A stretch of 59,933 nt of DNA from Verrucomicrobiota bacterium (GTDB lineage Bacteria; Verrucomicrobiota; Verrucomicrobiia; Limisphaerales; JAFGQR01): positions 1-59,933 of the forward strand of contig JAFGQR010000110.1 in assembly GCA_016935555.1 (NCBI GenBank), given 5' to 3'. The notes below the pieces were generated by a model. The model ran no database searches. It saw nothing but the letters and a program-made list of their open reading frames with translations, and was not told the origin of the DNA. Both the position numbers and the translations under genes were made by a program. Below are positions 17,589 to 26,394 of this stretch, in pieces; within the stretch, counting starts at the first letter, position 1, and every line of letters begins with the position of its first letter.

Positions 17589-18326
17589 TCAGTGCAGGAT
17601 GGGGATGCCGTTCGAGCTGGAATGGGGATTCCACATGATGATGACCTTGGCGCCGACGATGCGGCGCATAAAGACGGCGGGGAAGATGAAGGCCCATTTC
17701 ATGGCCTGGCCATAGCCGCTGGCACCCGGCCTGGCCGGCATGATCCTGGGGCCCCGCACATGAGGCTCATGGTTGTTCAAGTCCTTGAGGAAGGCGATAT
17801 ACGCCTCGCGCGCCCTGTTGTATGCGTCCGGGTTGCCCTTGCCGGTGCCATTCGGCTCCAGCCCCAGCCCCTCGTTGATTCGGTTCAACAGGAGATGCGT
17901 TTGCGACAAAACCCATTCGAACACGCAAGCCAGGCGCTGCATGCCCAACGGATTCTCACCCGCGATCTTTTCCAGCTTGTTATACTGTGCGGCCGGCAGG
18001 CTGGTTCCGGCGATGTGCAGGTCATGCTCGGCGACATCATTGGGGTGACGGTGCCGGAAGTTCGAATCGGGATGAACGTTCTTTGTGTAGCCGTGCTTCT
18101 TATTCGGCGGTTTGGCCGGATGGAGTTCGTCGGGGTATGCTTCGCTGTCCGTGAGGAACTCCAACTTCCCGAGATCCCGCCACTGGCCTTCCTCGGTGAC
18201 GTTGTCCACCAGAGTCGGCTTTCTCGTCGTCCATGGTTCCGGAATCCAATCATAGCCCGGCACGCCCTCCTTGACGCTGCGATCGATTTGCGTCCGGAGA
18301 TCTAACTTGATGTCATTGTTGCCCAT
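17589..18326 (-). CDS. Conserved-looking protein of unknown function in the kinase/glycosyltransferase operon
   Basis: 245 residues starting MGNNDIKLDLRTQ, overlapping the end of the upstream glycosyltransferase by 25 bp. No signal peptide. It is rich in His, Asn and Pro (PPNKKHGYTKNVHPDSNFRH, RHPNDVAEHDLHIAGTS), then predicted helical (LEKIAGENPLGMQRLACVF...HLLLNRINEGLG). The C-terminus has a hydrophobic stretch (MKWAFIFPAVFMRRIVGAKV) that might insert in a membrane. I do not recognise the family. The clustered His/Asp residues could bind metal, so a metal-dependent enzyme is possible. Position between two glycosyltransferases suggests either the modified substrate or a processing enzyme. 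Confidence 0.7.
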   Translation of the reverse strand: MGNNDIKLDLRTQIDRSVKEGVPGYDWIPEPWTTRKPTLVDNVTEEGQWRDLGKLEFLTDSEAYPDELHPAKPPNKKHGYTKNVHPDSNFRHRHPNDVAEHDLHIAGTSLPAAQYNKLEKIAGENPLGMQRLACVFEWVLSQTHLLLNRINEGLGLEPNGTGKGNPDAYNRAREAYIAFLKDLNNHEPHVRGPRIMPARPGASGYGQAMKWAFIFPAVFMRRIVGAKVIIMWNPHSSSNGIPILH

Positions 18327-19438
18327 ACGGTTGTCCTTTGTGGTTGGTTGTTTGATTCAACGCCGGCCGGCTCGTCCTCGGAACCGGCGCTTGGCGCCGA
18401 AAAATAGCCGCACATCAGCGCCCGGAGCGCCGCCTGCGTTCCCCGATGCAGCCACGGGGTCACGGCGCGCGCCTGGTCTGGCGCCAGCAGGTCGAGTCCC
18501 AAGTCCCGGATGCAGTGTTCGATCTGTCCGGCGACCATGCCGGGCGTGATGGAGTCCATGCAGCGGGGCAACTGGTTCACCACGTCGACGCACAAGGCGC
18601 CCGGCTCATCCTTGTCGTCTCCGTCCCCCAGCGGCACGGTCCTCGATCGCCAGCACCCGCCGTTCGCGCAGCAGGGGAACTGACCGATGGTGTGGAGAAA
18701 CCGGTGGCTGGGATAAGCCTCCCATGTTGCCGGTTCGCGTCCGCCGGCCACCACGACGCAGGGTCGGTCCGGAGCGCGGCCGGGAGGAACTTCGACGGCG
18801 GCGGCCAGATGCATCAACGCGGTGACCGGGCACACGACGCCCTGCGCATGATACACGAGCCGGATCAGTTCCCGCATGGGCGTCTGTCCCCGCAGGTCCA
18901 GCACCCCGTCGAGCGGCGGATGATAATGATGTTTTTCTCCCACCTGCGCGAAGAGGATACGGCCACGAAACTGGTCTACGACGGCCTGCCAGCGGCGGAA
19001 GTGCCACCACTTGATGGTGAGGTCAAGCTTGCCGCCGCCGACGATGATCCAATAGGGCAGGTTAAGCCCGGTCTTCTGTTCGACCACGGACGGCAGGCTT
19101 TTCTCGGCCTCGGAAAGGTGGATGTCGCCGGCCAGGCGCGTCAGCCGGATGCGCAGGTCGAGTGCTTGATTGAGGTAATCGATGAACCCATGAAGGAAAT
19201 GCACCGGACGCTCGTTCGACAACCGGATGAGCGGGTAATGGCAGGGCAGCAGGCGCACGGCTGGATCATCCACTTCAAGGGGCACCAGGTGCGGATTGTG
19301 GATCCAGAGCTCGGGGCTGCCGGTCCGGACATCCGTGAGGAACCGGCCCGGATAACACCGGTGCAGGTCCCGCACCGCGGCGGTGAGCATCACAAGATCG
19401 CCGGGCGAGAGATGACTGATCAGGATCAGTTTCTGCAT
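18302..19438 (-). CDS. GT-B (family 9, heptosyltransferase-like) glycosyltransferase
   Basis: 378 residues from the ATG at 19438. MQKLILISHLSPGDLVML is the normal GT9 beginning, whereas the frame open upstream to 19504 is not. The N-terminal half reads DLHRCYPGRFLTDV and PELWIHNPHLVPLE. The C-terminal nucleotide-binding half has IVGGGKLDLTIKWW, GVVCPVTALMHLAAAVEVP (the usual donor-binding segment) and VVVAGGREPATWE. Unlike standard GT9 it then carries a Cys-rich insert, FPCCANGGCWRSRT, and LPRCMDSITPGMV. These four Cys could form a metal site, setting it apart from LPS heptosyltransferases. Its gene overlaps the next by 25 bp. Confidence 0.82.
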   Translation of the reverse strand: MQKLILISHLSPGDLVMLTAAVRDLHRCYPGRFLTDVRTGSPELWIHNPHLVPLEVDDPAVRLLPCHYPLIRLSNERPVHFLHGFIDYLNQALDLRIRLTRLAGDIHLSEAEKSLPSVVEQKTGLNLPYWIIVGGGKLDLTIKWWHFRRWQAVVDQFRGRILFAQVGEKHHYHPPLDGVLDLRGQTPMRELIRLVYHAQGVVCPVTALMHLAAAVEVPPGRAPDRPCVVVAGGREPATWEAYPSHRFLHTIGQFPCCANGGCWRSRTVPLGDGDDKDEPGALCVDVVNQLPRCMDSITPGMVAGQIEHCIRDLGLDLLAPDQARAVTPWLHRGTQAALRALMCGYFSAPSAGSEDEPAGVESNNQPQRTTVWATMTSS

Positions 19439-19487
19439 GACACAACGCAGGGCGGCACGCGCAAGCCCCATGGTTCGGGATCGGCCA

Positions 19488-20006
19488 TCAGTATTCCCCA
19501 TCAAAGCCCGGCCCCTCGATCTTCATCGGCACGTGTTTCAAACTCGCGCCCTCTGGCAGCGGGATGGGGACATAGGCGGTCAGGGTGTAATAATCGCGAC
19601 GTCGCCGGCCGGCGGCGTCCACGTTGCCAAAGTGGATCTTCAGGTCGCGGGTGAAGCCCTCGCGCGCGATGGGATCGGTGAGGACCCCCAGGGACGCGTA
19701 ATGATCCTCCAGCCGATCGCGGGCGATCAGCCCCTTCTCGATCGTCTGCAGGCAGGTCCGCTCAGCCCCGACACGTTCTGGGGAAGGCGGGCGCTGACGC
19801 ACTTCGAGCAGCTGCGCATAATCGCAATTCAGATCGTAATAGACCGCCAGAAACTCGAGGGTGATGCGATCGTTGCGCTCCATCGCCCCGACCGGCGGTG
19901 CGCCGTGGCCGTTGGCCAGCGGATAATGTTCCGGGCGAAAATCCGGACGGCTCCGGGGATCGTCAACTTCGCCGGGGCGGGAGGAGTCAGGCGGCAGGGT
20001 ATTCAT
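19488..20006 (-). CDS. Small unknown protein at the head of the glycosyltransferase genes
   Basis: 172 residues from ATG 20006 (MNTLPPDSSRPGEV); the frame is open upstream only through a TTG. It is charged and soluble, with no signal peptide. Notable segments are DFRPEHYPLANGHG, ITLEFLAVYYDLNCDYAQLLE, GLIARDRLEDHYASLGV and YYTLTAYVPIPLPEGASLK, with a short C-terminus MKIEGPGFDGEY. I cannot assign a family. It starts 21 bp after the kinase 3 stop and ends 49 bp before the GT9-like gene, so it is firmly in the operon. Confidence 0.65.
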   Translation of the reverse strand: MNTLPPDSSRPGEVDDPRSRPDFRPEHYPLANGHGAPPVGAMERNDRITLEFLAVYYDLNCDYAQLLEVRQRPPSPERVGAERTCLQTIEKGLIARDRLEDHYASLGVLTDPIAREGFTRDLKIHFGNVDAAGRRRRDYYTLTAYVPIPLPEGASLKHVPMKIEGPGFDGEY

Positions 20007-20027
20007 AGGCTGATACAATGCGGCGAT

Positions 20028-23000
20028 TCAAGGGAAGGCGAGCCGGTTCGTGTGCAGGTTCATCTCGGCCAGATGCTCGCCGATCAAGGCCAGATTCCAC
20101 AACATGACCGTCTGGTTCTGCGCCGCCGCAGCTACCCGCCGCCCGTCCGGGCTGAAGGCCAGGAGTTCCAGCGGGTAAAGGTCCGGCGCTTCCAGCGTCG
20201 CCACCAGGCGCGGCGCCTTCGTGCCACGCTGCGGCAGGCGGAACAGCTGGATGACGTACCGCGTGGAGGCGATCGCGACCAGTGTGCCGTCGCGGGTGAA
20301 GGCAACGGGTGCATGCTGATCCGAGGCGGTTTTCCGGGAGATGACAAACGCGGGCCGTCGCCAGGCGTCGACCTGGTAGAATTCGTATTTCCCCCCCCAA
20401 CAGGCGACCAACCATTCACCGGAGGGCGAGAACGCAAAGTACTGGCTGCTGCGCATGCGGGCGGCCGGACGTGTCCGCTTCGGATCCGACAGGTCCAGCA
20501 CGTAAAGGTCATTCGAATCCTTGGTCATGCCCGCAACCCACCTGCTCTTGGGATGCAACGCCAGGTGCTCAAACTTGCCAAAGCCAACGTCGTAAGTCCG
20601 CGCCACCGTATTCGTGTTCCGGTTCAGAGAGACCAGCAGGATCTCCAGGTGATGCGCGATGGCCGCAAGGGAACGGTCGGGAGTGACGGCCATGGTCCCC
20701 AGTTCGCTGGCCACGCCCGGCCAGGCTTCCGCCGGTGTTCCCCCGCGCCCGCCACCGGTCACCGGACAGCTGAACAATCCGCGGTTGGCGCTGACGAGCA
20801 GGAATTGGCTGTCGGCCGAGATCCAGGCCGCCTTCGCGTTCTGCAGCGGCAGGAGGGCGAACTCCCGGCCCGAGCCGGCCGCCCAGATGGACGCCTGCTC
20901 GCCGTTGGCCACCACCAGCCACTGGCCGTTGGGGCTGAAATCGACGGTGATGATCTGGCTCGCGGGGTTTCCGCGAAGGCGCAACGCCCTATACTCCTCG
21001 CCGAAGGTCTCCCAAACCCGGCTGTTCCGCTGCGCCTGGTCCGTGGCCATCAGCAGCCGCCCGGAGGTGTTGAACTGGAGTCGCTCAAAGCTTTCCCCGT
21101 CCAGACGCCGGATCAGCTGCCGCTCCGTCGCCGGCACCCAGAGGCGGACGGTTTCATCCAGCCCGAGCGAGGCCAGGAAGGTGCCGGACGGATTGAACGC
21201 AACGGCAATCACCGGCCCTTCGTGCCCGCTGAGTTTCTTCGGCCGGTTTGGGGCGTTCGTGCTCCACAGATACAGGTTCGCATCGCGACAGGCGGCAGCC
21301 AGAAATTCGCCCCCGGGATCCCAGGCCAGCCCGTGGACCACGTCCGCATGCGGCAGCCGCGCCACGGGCTCCGACGCCTCCAAATCCCAGATTTGCACAT
21401 ACAGATCGTCCAAGGAGGATTCGGCCAGCAGTGTGCCGGACGGATGAAGCCGGACCACGTGGGGCACGCGAGGTGTGCCGGACGGCAGCCGGAGTTCCAA
21501 TTCGAAGTGAATTTCCCCGCCCGGGATCGCGTAAACGAACACGCGGCCGTCGGAGCGGCCCACCGCGACGGCATTCGTGGCCGCATTGAAGTCGAGAGCC
21601 TCGGCATGAATCCCGTGTTCCTTGGCCAAAAGCGTTAGCTCCCGCTCCCAATCCCAAACGGTGATCTGGCCCCGGGCCTGGCTGCGGTGCTCCACCAGCA
21701 GCAGCGACCCGCCCGGCCCAAACCGGAGGCGGCTCACCTCCGCGCCGCGGCCCGGCAGCGTCCGGAGCAGTCCCCCGTCCTTCAGGGACCGGATTCGGAT
21801 GGTCCCGTCGGTGCCGGCCTCGGCAGCGACGTGCGCATCGAGGTCCATCTCGAAGGCCTGCGCCCGGTTTGACAGCCTCAGGCCTGGGGCGAACTCGGCC
21901 AGGTCGGGCAGAGCCATGGCCGCAATCACCTGGTCGCGCAGCACGGCTTCGTTGGTGTAATACGCCTGCGCCCGGGTCAGGGCTCGGAGACTTTCGGTGC
22001 GTTGGCCGGCGGACCCGCTCATCCGCCGGGCCTGGGCCTGCGAGACATACGATTCAGCCAGGGCTTTCTGGGCCCGGGCCGCATTGGTTCGGGCTTCCTG
22101 CCATTGCCAGAGGATGCCGAAGAAGCCAAGCACGGCCACGAGGCACAGCGACACCGCAAGGCTCGCGATGAGCGGCTTGCGCCGGGACCATTTCACGATC
22201 CGATCCCGGTAGGTGCTCGGCTTGGCCTGAATCGGCTCGCGGCGCAACCATCGCTCGAGATCCTCCGCCAGAGCTGCCGCACTGAGATAGCGGCGTTCAG
22301 GATCTTTTTCCAAACATTTCAGGCAGATGGTTTCCAGGTCGGCGTCCACCTGTCGATTGAGGGTGCGGGGCTGGACCGGTTCCTTCTCGACGATGGCTCG
22401 GAGCATTTCCCAGGTCGTATCCGCCGGGAACGGCACCTGGCCGGTCACCAGCCGGTAGAGCACGCCCCCCAGGCTCCAGACATCGGTCGCCGTGGTGAGC
22501 GTCTTGTTCCTTCCTTGGGCCTGCTCCGGGGACATGTGGTTGGGCGTGCCCATGATGGACTCGGACTGGGTCAGATCGCTCGGGACGTCCACCCGTTTGG
22601 CCAAGCCGAAATCCGTAACGTGCGGCTCGCCCTGGCTGTCGATCAGGATATTCCCCGGTTTGATGTCGCGGTGCAGAATGCCCCGCTGGTGCGCGTGGTG
22701 AACCGCGCGCGCGACCGTGGCCATCAGTTGCGCCGCGGCGCGGATATCCTGATGGTAGCGAGAGAGATGCCCGTTGAGGCTGTCCCCATCCACCAGGCGC
22801 ATGCTGAAGTAGTGTTGCCCCTCATGCTCCCCCACTTCATAAATGGGCACGATGTTCGCATGGTCGAGATTAGCCGCCGCCTCCGCTTCGCGCCGGAATC
22901 GCTGGACCTCCACCTCGCTGGCGAGTTCGCCGGCCAGGATCATTTTCAGGGCTACGAGCCGGTTCAAACTGCGCTGGCGCGCCCGGTAGACCACCCCCAT

Positions 23001-23066
23001 GGCACCTCGGGCAATTTCACCCAGCAGTTCGTAGTCACCCAACGTATGTGCTTTGCTCGCCGCCAT
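20028..23066 (-). CDS. Membrane Ser/Thr protein kinase with C-terminal WD40-like propeller (kinase 3)
   Basis: 1012 residues from the ATG at 23066 (MAASKAHTLGDYELL); the frame is open further but without homology. The kinase domain (about 10-275) has EIARGAMGVVY, VALKMILAG, HRDIKPGNIL, DFGLAKR and MSPEQA, all catalytic elements intact. One membrane segment is IASLAVSLCLVAVLGFFGIL. The rest is a propeller with weaker WD40 repeats (VAFNPSGTFLASLGLDETVRLW, VDFSPNGQWLVVANG). It lacks the C-terminal domain of kinases 1 and 2 and has no adjacent sigma factor. Instead it heads an operon of glycosyltransferases, unknowns, a protein carrying that domain, and an ASKHA protein, so it may control their activity rather than transcription (inference). 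Confidence 0.92.
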   Translation of the reverse strand: MAASKAHTLGDYELLGEIARGAMGVVYRARQRSLNRLVALKMILAGELASEVEVQRFRREAEAAANLDHANIVPIYEVGEHEGQHYFSMRLVDGDSLNGHLSRYHQDIRAAAQLMATVARAVHHAHQRGILHRDIKPGNILIDSQGEPHVTDFGLAKRVDVPSDLTQSESIMGTPNHMSPEQAQGRNKTLTTATDVWSLGGVLYRLVTGQVPFPADTTWEMLRAIVEKEPVQPRTLNRQVDADLETICLKCLEKDPERRYLSAAALAEDLERWLRREPIQAKPSTYRDRIVKWSRRKPLIASLAVSLCLVAVLGFFGILWQWQEARTNAARAQKALAESYVSQAQARRMSGSAGQRTESLRALTRAQAYYTNEAVLRDQVIAAMALPDLAEFAPGLRLSNRAQAFEMDLDAHVAAEAGTDGTIRIRSLKDGGLLRTLPGRGAEVSRLRFGPGGSLLLVEHRSQARGQITVWDWERELTLLAKEHGIHAEALDFNAATNAVAVGRSDGRVFVYAIPGGEIHFELELRLPSGTPRVPHVVRLHPSGTLLAESSLDDLYVQIWDLEASEPVARLPHADVVHGLAWDPGGEFLAAACRDANLYLWSTNAPNRPKKLSGHEGPVIAVAFNPSGTFLASLGLDETVRLWVPATERQLIRRLDGESFERLQFNTSGRLLMATDQAQRNSRVWETFGEEYRALRLRGNPASQIITVDFSPNGQWLVVANGEQASIWAAGSGREFALLPLQNAKAAWISADSQFLLVSANRGLFSCPVTGGGRGGTPAEAWPGVASELGTMAVTPDRSLAAIAHHLEILLVSLNRNTNTVARTYDVGFGKFEHLALHPKSRWVAGMTKDSNDLYVLDLSDPKRTRPAARMRSSQYFAFSPSGEWLVACWGGKYEFYQVDAWRRPAFVISRKTASDQHAPVAFTRDGTLVAIASTRYVIQLFRLPQRGTKAPRLVATLEAPDLYPLELLAFSPDGRRVAAAAQNQTVMLWNLALIGEHLAEMNLHTNRLAFP

Positions 23067-23536
23067 GGCTGGTGTATTGCTGGCGCGTCCCCTTCCTGCG
23101 GCGCTGCTCCGCTTGGCCCTCAAGCGCTCGTCATGGCCCTGCCCCCGTACCCAAACCCGTCCGGCTTGCCTGCCGGGAAAACCTCCGCCCGGCACACAGC
23201 TTGGCAATTTGGCTTTCCGATCCGAGTCGAGGGTGCATCAACCCGTCGAACCGTCAAGATGAAAAACAAGTGAGACACCACACTAGAGTCCTTGACCCGT
23301 GAAATACGTTGCTGGCAGATCAAGTTTGTGCGCTGCAAGGCGCAAGTTGCGGGCCGCTCGCCACCCCCGCCTCCGTCTCGATGCCAACGGCCGCCTCGAA
23401 CGGTCTGAGGCGCGCCTCGTATAGCTTCTCCGGCGTTGTTCACCGGATGGGGAAGAGTCTCCCCGATCTACTCGACCCATCCGGTCAGCAACGCCGGAGT
23501 TGTCAATGGGCGCCATTCGAGTTTGAATCGCGCCGC
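23067..23536. other. Divergent intergenic region between kinase 3 and the broken hydrolase
   Basis: A 470-bp region with no supported gene. It must hold the promoter for the kinase 3 operon (minus) and any promoter for the hydrolase remnant (plus). Its main visible structure is the long hairpin at 23428-23499. An AT-richer stretch lies near 23260-23310. Confidence 0.5.
23428..23499. repeat. 72-nt imperfect inverted repeat upstream of the hydrolase remnant
   Basis: The outer arms CTCCGGCGTTG (23428-23438) and CAACGCCGGAG (23489-23499) pair perfectly. A 3-nt internal mismatch follows, then inner arms ACCGGATGGG (23442-23451) and CCCATCCGGT (23476-23485) also pair perfectly. The loop is 24 nt. 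It ends 37 bp before the ATG of the hydrolase remnant and could fold in its leader RNA. Confidence 0.75.
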
Positions 23537-25304
23537 ATGAAGCCTGCTGCCAAAGCCTTTCTGCTGCTCGCAGCTTGTTCTGCTTCGCTGTGCGTTGCAG
23601 CCGATGGGGTGACTAATGCCCTCCGCCCCTGGCCCGAGTACCGCACCATCCTCTGGATCGGTGACAGCGCGAGCAAGCAACCGGACAAGCTGCCGATCTT
23701 CTGTCAGCGCCTGCGCGACATGGGCATCAACACCGCCATGGCGTATGGCGACGCCAGTCCAAAGCCATGGGTGGACGCCGGCTTTCCCTACTACGTGGAG
23801 AACCTGGTCAACCGCGGCCTCTGCTTGAAATGGAATTCAAAGGTGCGCGACTGGGACAAGTTTGTGACGCAGTGGACCCAGAATGGCCGGCCCGAAAGCG
23901 CCCTCATCCGCGACTACTGCCTGGACGACCCCGAGTGGCGAGGCTGGGCGCGTCGGGAAGTGCAGCAGATTGCTCGCAAACACGCCTCGAATGCCCCGGT
24001 CGCTTACGACCTGCGCGACGAGTTGTCAGTGACCGTTTCGGCCAACCCGTTCGACTATGATTTCAATCCCCTGGCGTCTGTCCCAAGTCCTCGACTGGGT
24101 GGAACCTTACGATATTGGGAACGCCCGCGAAATCTTCGGATCCTTCATGCCCGGCCAGCCCATCCTTTGCACCGTCTTCGAGAAAGACACCCATCCGGCA
24201 AGCCGACGGCTCTGGCACCTTCTGCTCGAAGGCGACCGTGGCTGCATCGTATGGTGGAGCGAAGACTGCATCGACTGGAAGAGCCCCGACTGCGCGCTCA
24301 CGCCCAAGGCCCGCGCGCTGGCACCGGTGTTGCAGGAAATGACTTCCCCGCTCGCGCGGCTTTTCCTCCACGCCGAGAAGCAGCACGACCCGATCGCACT
24401 CCATTACTCCCAGCCTAGCATCCGGGTGAACTGGCTGCTGGAATCCACGGTGGACGGCTCGACATGGCACCGGCGTTTCTCGAGCCACGAGTCCGACCAC
24501 AACCGCATGGCGCGTGTGCGTGACGCCTGGCTCAAGGCGTTCCAGGACCTGGGATTCTCGCCGGTCTTTGTCTCCTCCGAACAAGTGACGGGCGGCGTGC
24601 TGGCCAAACGCAGATTTCGGATTTTTGTCATGCCCGAGTCCTTGGCGCTGACCGCAGCCGAGGCCGAAGGCATCCGGGCCTTCTTGATGTCGCCGGCCGG
24701 CCCCGCCGCCAGCGGGCGCGCGGTCCTCTGCGACGGCACGCCCGGATTGTTCGATCACTCCGGTCGGCTCCGGCCTCGCAGCGGGCTGGAAGACTGGTTT
24801 CCGTGTGCCACGTCGGAAACGCGGAGCTACGCTTGCTTCCCGGGCGAACGAACTCTCTCCCGCGATGGCGACATTGCCCGCTATGCGCGTAATCGCGTGG
24901 CGGCCGAACCTGACCTCGGCTGGGGCCAGTGGGTAGCCGAGGTGTTGCGCGGTTTGACGCCCGAAGTGCGAGTGCCGCTGAAGGCCCGCACGCGGGTGCA
25001 TCGCTTCAAGCTCGGCGCCGCCCGCCTCTACGCCTTCGAACGGAACATCAGCTACCACATGAGCGAGGAACTCAAACAGGCCGGTGGCAACGAGGCGCTG
25101 GAGAAACCCGTGTCCGTGGCAGCCACTCTGGCCGCTGCCGCCCACCTGTACGATCTGCGAACGCAGAGCTATCTTGGCCGCACCGACCGTTTGCAGTTCA
25201 CGCTCGATCCTTGGCAGCCGTCGCTCTTCGCCGCGTTGTCCGAGCAGGTGCCGGCGGAGACGTTGATGTCCTTCCTGGAACGTCAGGCAACCCAGCGGCG
25301 TTGA
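23537..25304 (+). pseudogene. Secreted glycoside hydrolase (beta-galactosidase-like TIM barrel), internally deleted and frameshifted
   Basis: The first part (23537-24068, starting MKPAAKAFLLLAACSAS) has a signal peptide and barrel strands (YRTILWIGDS, MGINTAMAYGD, APVAYDLRDELSVTV). The second part, in another frame from about 24070, runs from WRLSQVLDWVEPYDIGNARE through RGCIVWWSEDCIDWK and IFVMPESLALT to 25304, like the rest of the barrel and the trimerisation/jelly-roll region of GH42-like enzymes. The frame changes at 24068-24071, where the middle of the barrel seems to be missing; the typical family seems to have well over 100 more residues here (inference). As written it cannot make a full enzyme; an assembly error is possible. 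Confidence 0.75.
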
Positions 25305-25310
25305 TCGCGT

Positions 25311-25508
25311 TCACTTGGATTCCGGCTTCGCCGGCAGCAACGGGGGAACCGCCAGACGCTGCCATTCCGGGGTGATGGCCTGGAGCGTGGCGGGCACGTT
25401 GCCGGTCAAACCTTGCAGCACGCCCCGGACTTTTCCGTCCGCCCCGCGTGTGAACACATAGACGCGACCAGGGACGAGCCGGCCGCCGGAGGGCAAGTGG
25501 ATGGTTTG
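25311..25508 (-). pseudogene. C-terminal remnant of an unidentified protein
   Basis: The minus frame ending at 25311 encodes IHLPSGGRLVPGRVYVFTRG and GKVRGVLQGLTGNVPATLQ, then LAVPPLLPAKPESK. It reads like the end of a real beta-rich protein but has no proper start, and the frame is lost upstream of about 25510. It abuts the broken hydrolase, which adds to the impression of local decay. The family was not recognised. Confidence 0.35.
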
Positions 25509-25628
25509 AGGAGGACGGGACCAGGGGCATTGGGCTTGACAAGCCGTTTGGGCTCAGGGATATTTGAGGAAATTGGCGATAGCGACCCTGAGCTTCGGCT
25601 CCTACTCATGCCGACGAGGAACCACACC

Positions 25629-26228
25629 ATGAAAACACAACGAGCAGTGCAAGTGGAACGAAGCGGTAGCAACGCGGGCGGCGTTTTGGAGAGGGGCGGT
25701 CCTCCGCCGCTTTCGCGCTGCGGGAGGCATGATGACCATGCCCAGGGCACCCGGGGTCCGGCGCAGCTCAAGCTCTGGCGGTGGGTGGTGTGTGGCTGTC
25801 TTCTGACCGTTCTCTTCTGCGTTCCCGCCCTGGCGCAATATTCGATTGACTGGTATAGCATGGACGGTGGAGGCGGCACGAGCACGGGTGGCGTTTACAC
25901 GGTGACTGGCACGATGGGGCAGCCGGACGCGGGTGCGATAAGCGGCGGGACCTACGCCCTGCAAGGCGGTTTCTGGGGCATCGTTGCGGCCGTCCAGACG
26001 CCCGGCGCGCCTTATCTGACGGTCGCGCGAAGCAACCATGTGGTGGTGGTCTCGTGGCCCTTGCCAGCCGAGGGATGGGTGTTGCAGTGGACGGATGCGC
26101 TGCCGCAGGTTTCGTCGCCTTGGTCGGAGATTTCGCCGCCTTATGCGACGAACGGCCCGACCCTCCAGTTCGTCGAGCCGACGCCGGTCGGCAACAAGTT
26201 TTATCGCTTGCAGAAACCAACCCGTTGA
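25629..26228 (+). CDS. Secreted verrucomicrobial-type protein with 'IDWYSMDGGGGTSTGG' signature
   Basis: 199 residues from the ATG at 25629. A long basic N-terminus precedes the hydrophobic core WVVCGCLLTVLFCVPALAQ, so export would use an unusually long signal or a later start. The mature part starts YSIDWYSMDGGGGTSTGG, then VYTVTGTMGQPDAGAISGG and YALQGGFW. This is a signature seen in many exported verrucomicrobial proteins (family memory). The C-terminal half (VVVVSWPLPAEGWVLQWTD...FYRLQKP) is the 'W..st.l..W..v......FYRl' module also used by other secreted proteins in this window. Role unknown, presumably cell surface. Confidence 0.75.
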   Translation: MKTQRAVQVERSGSNAGGVLERGGPPPLSRCGRHDDHAQGTRGPAQLKLWRWVVCGCLLTVLFCVPALAQYSIDWYSMDGGGGTSTGGVYTVTGTMGQPDAGAISGGTYALQGGFWGIVAAVQTPGAPYLTVARSNHVVVVSWPLPAEGWVLQWTDALPQVSSPWSEISPPYATNGPTLQFVEPTPVGNKFYRLQKPTR

Positions 26229-26394
26229 CCGGACGGCGCGGCTGCGGCAACCGACGCGGTGACGTTCCACCCGGAGTTTTGATGACTTGAGGGTGGGGAG
26301 GACAGTGCTCCTGATGACAATTCCCGGGCGCAAGGCGCGAGCGTTTTTGTGCGTTGCGTTTGCGGAACCGGTTGGGCATCGTGGGCGGCGATTT

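Noticed and set aside
23428..23499. Integron attC site
   Set aside because: The arms are too perfect and the conserved GTTRRRY / RYYYAAC ends are missing; no integrase is in the window.
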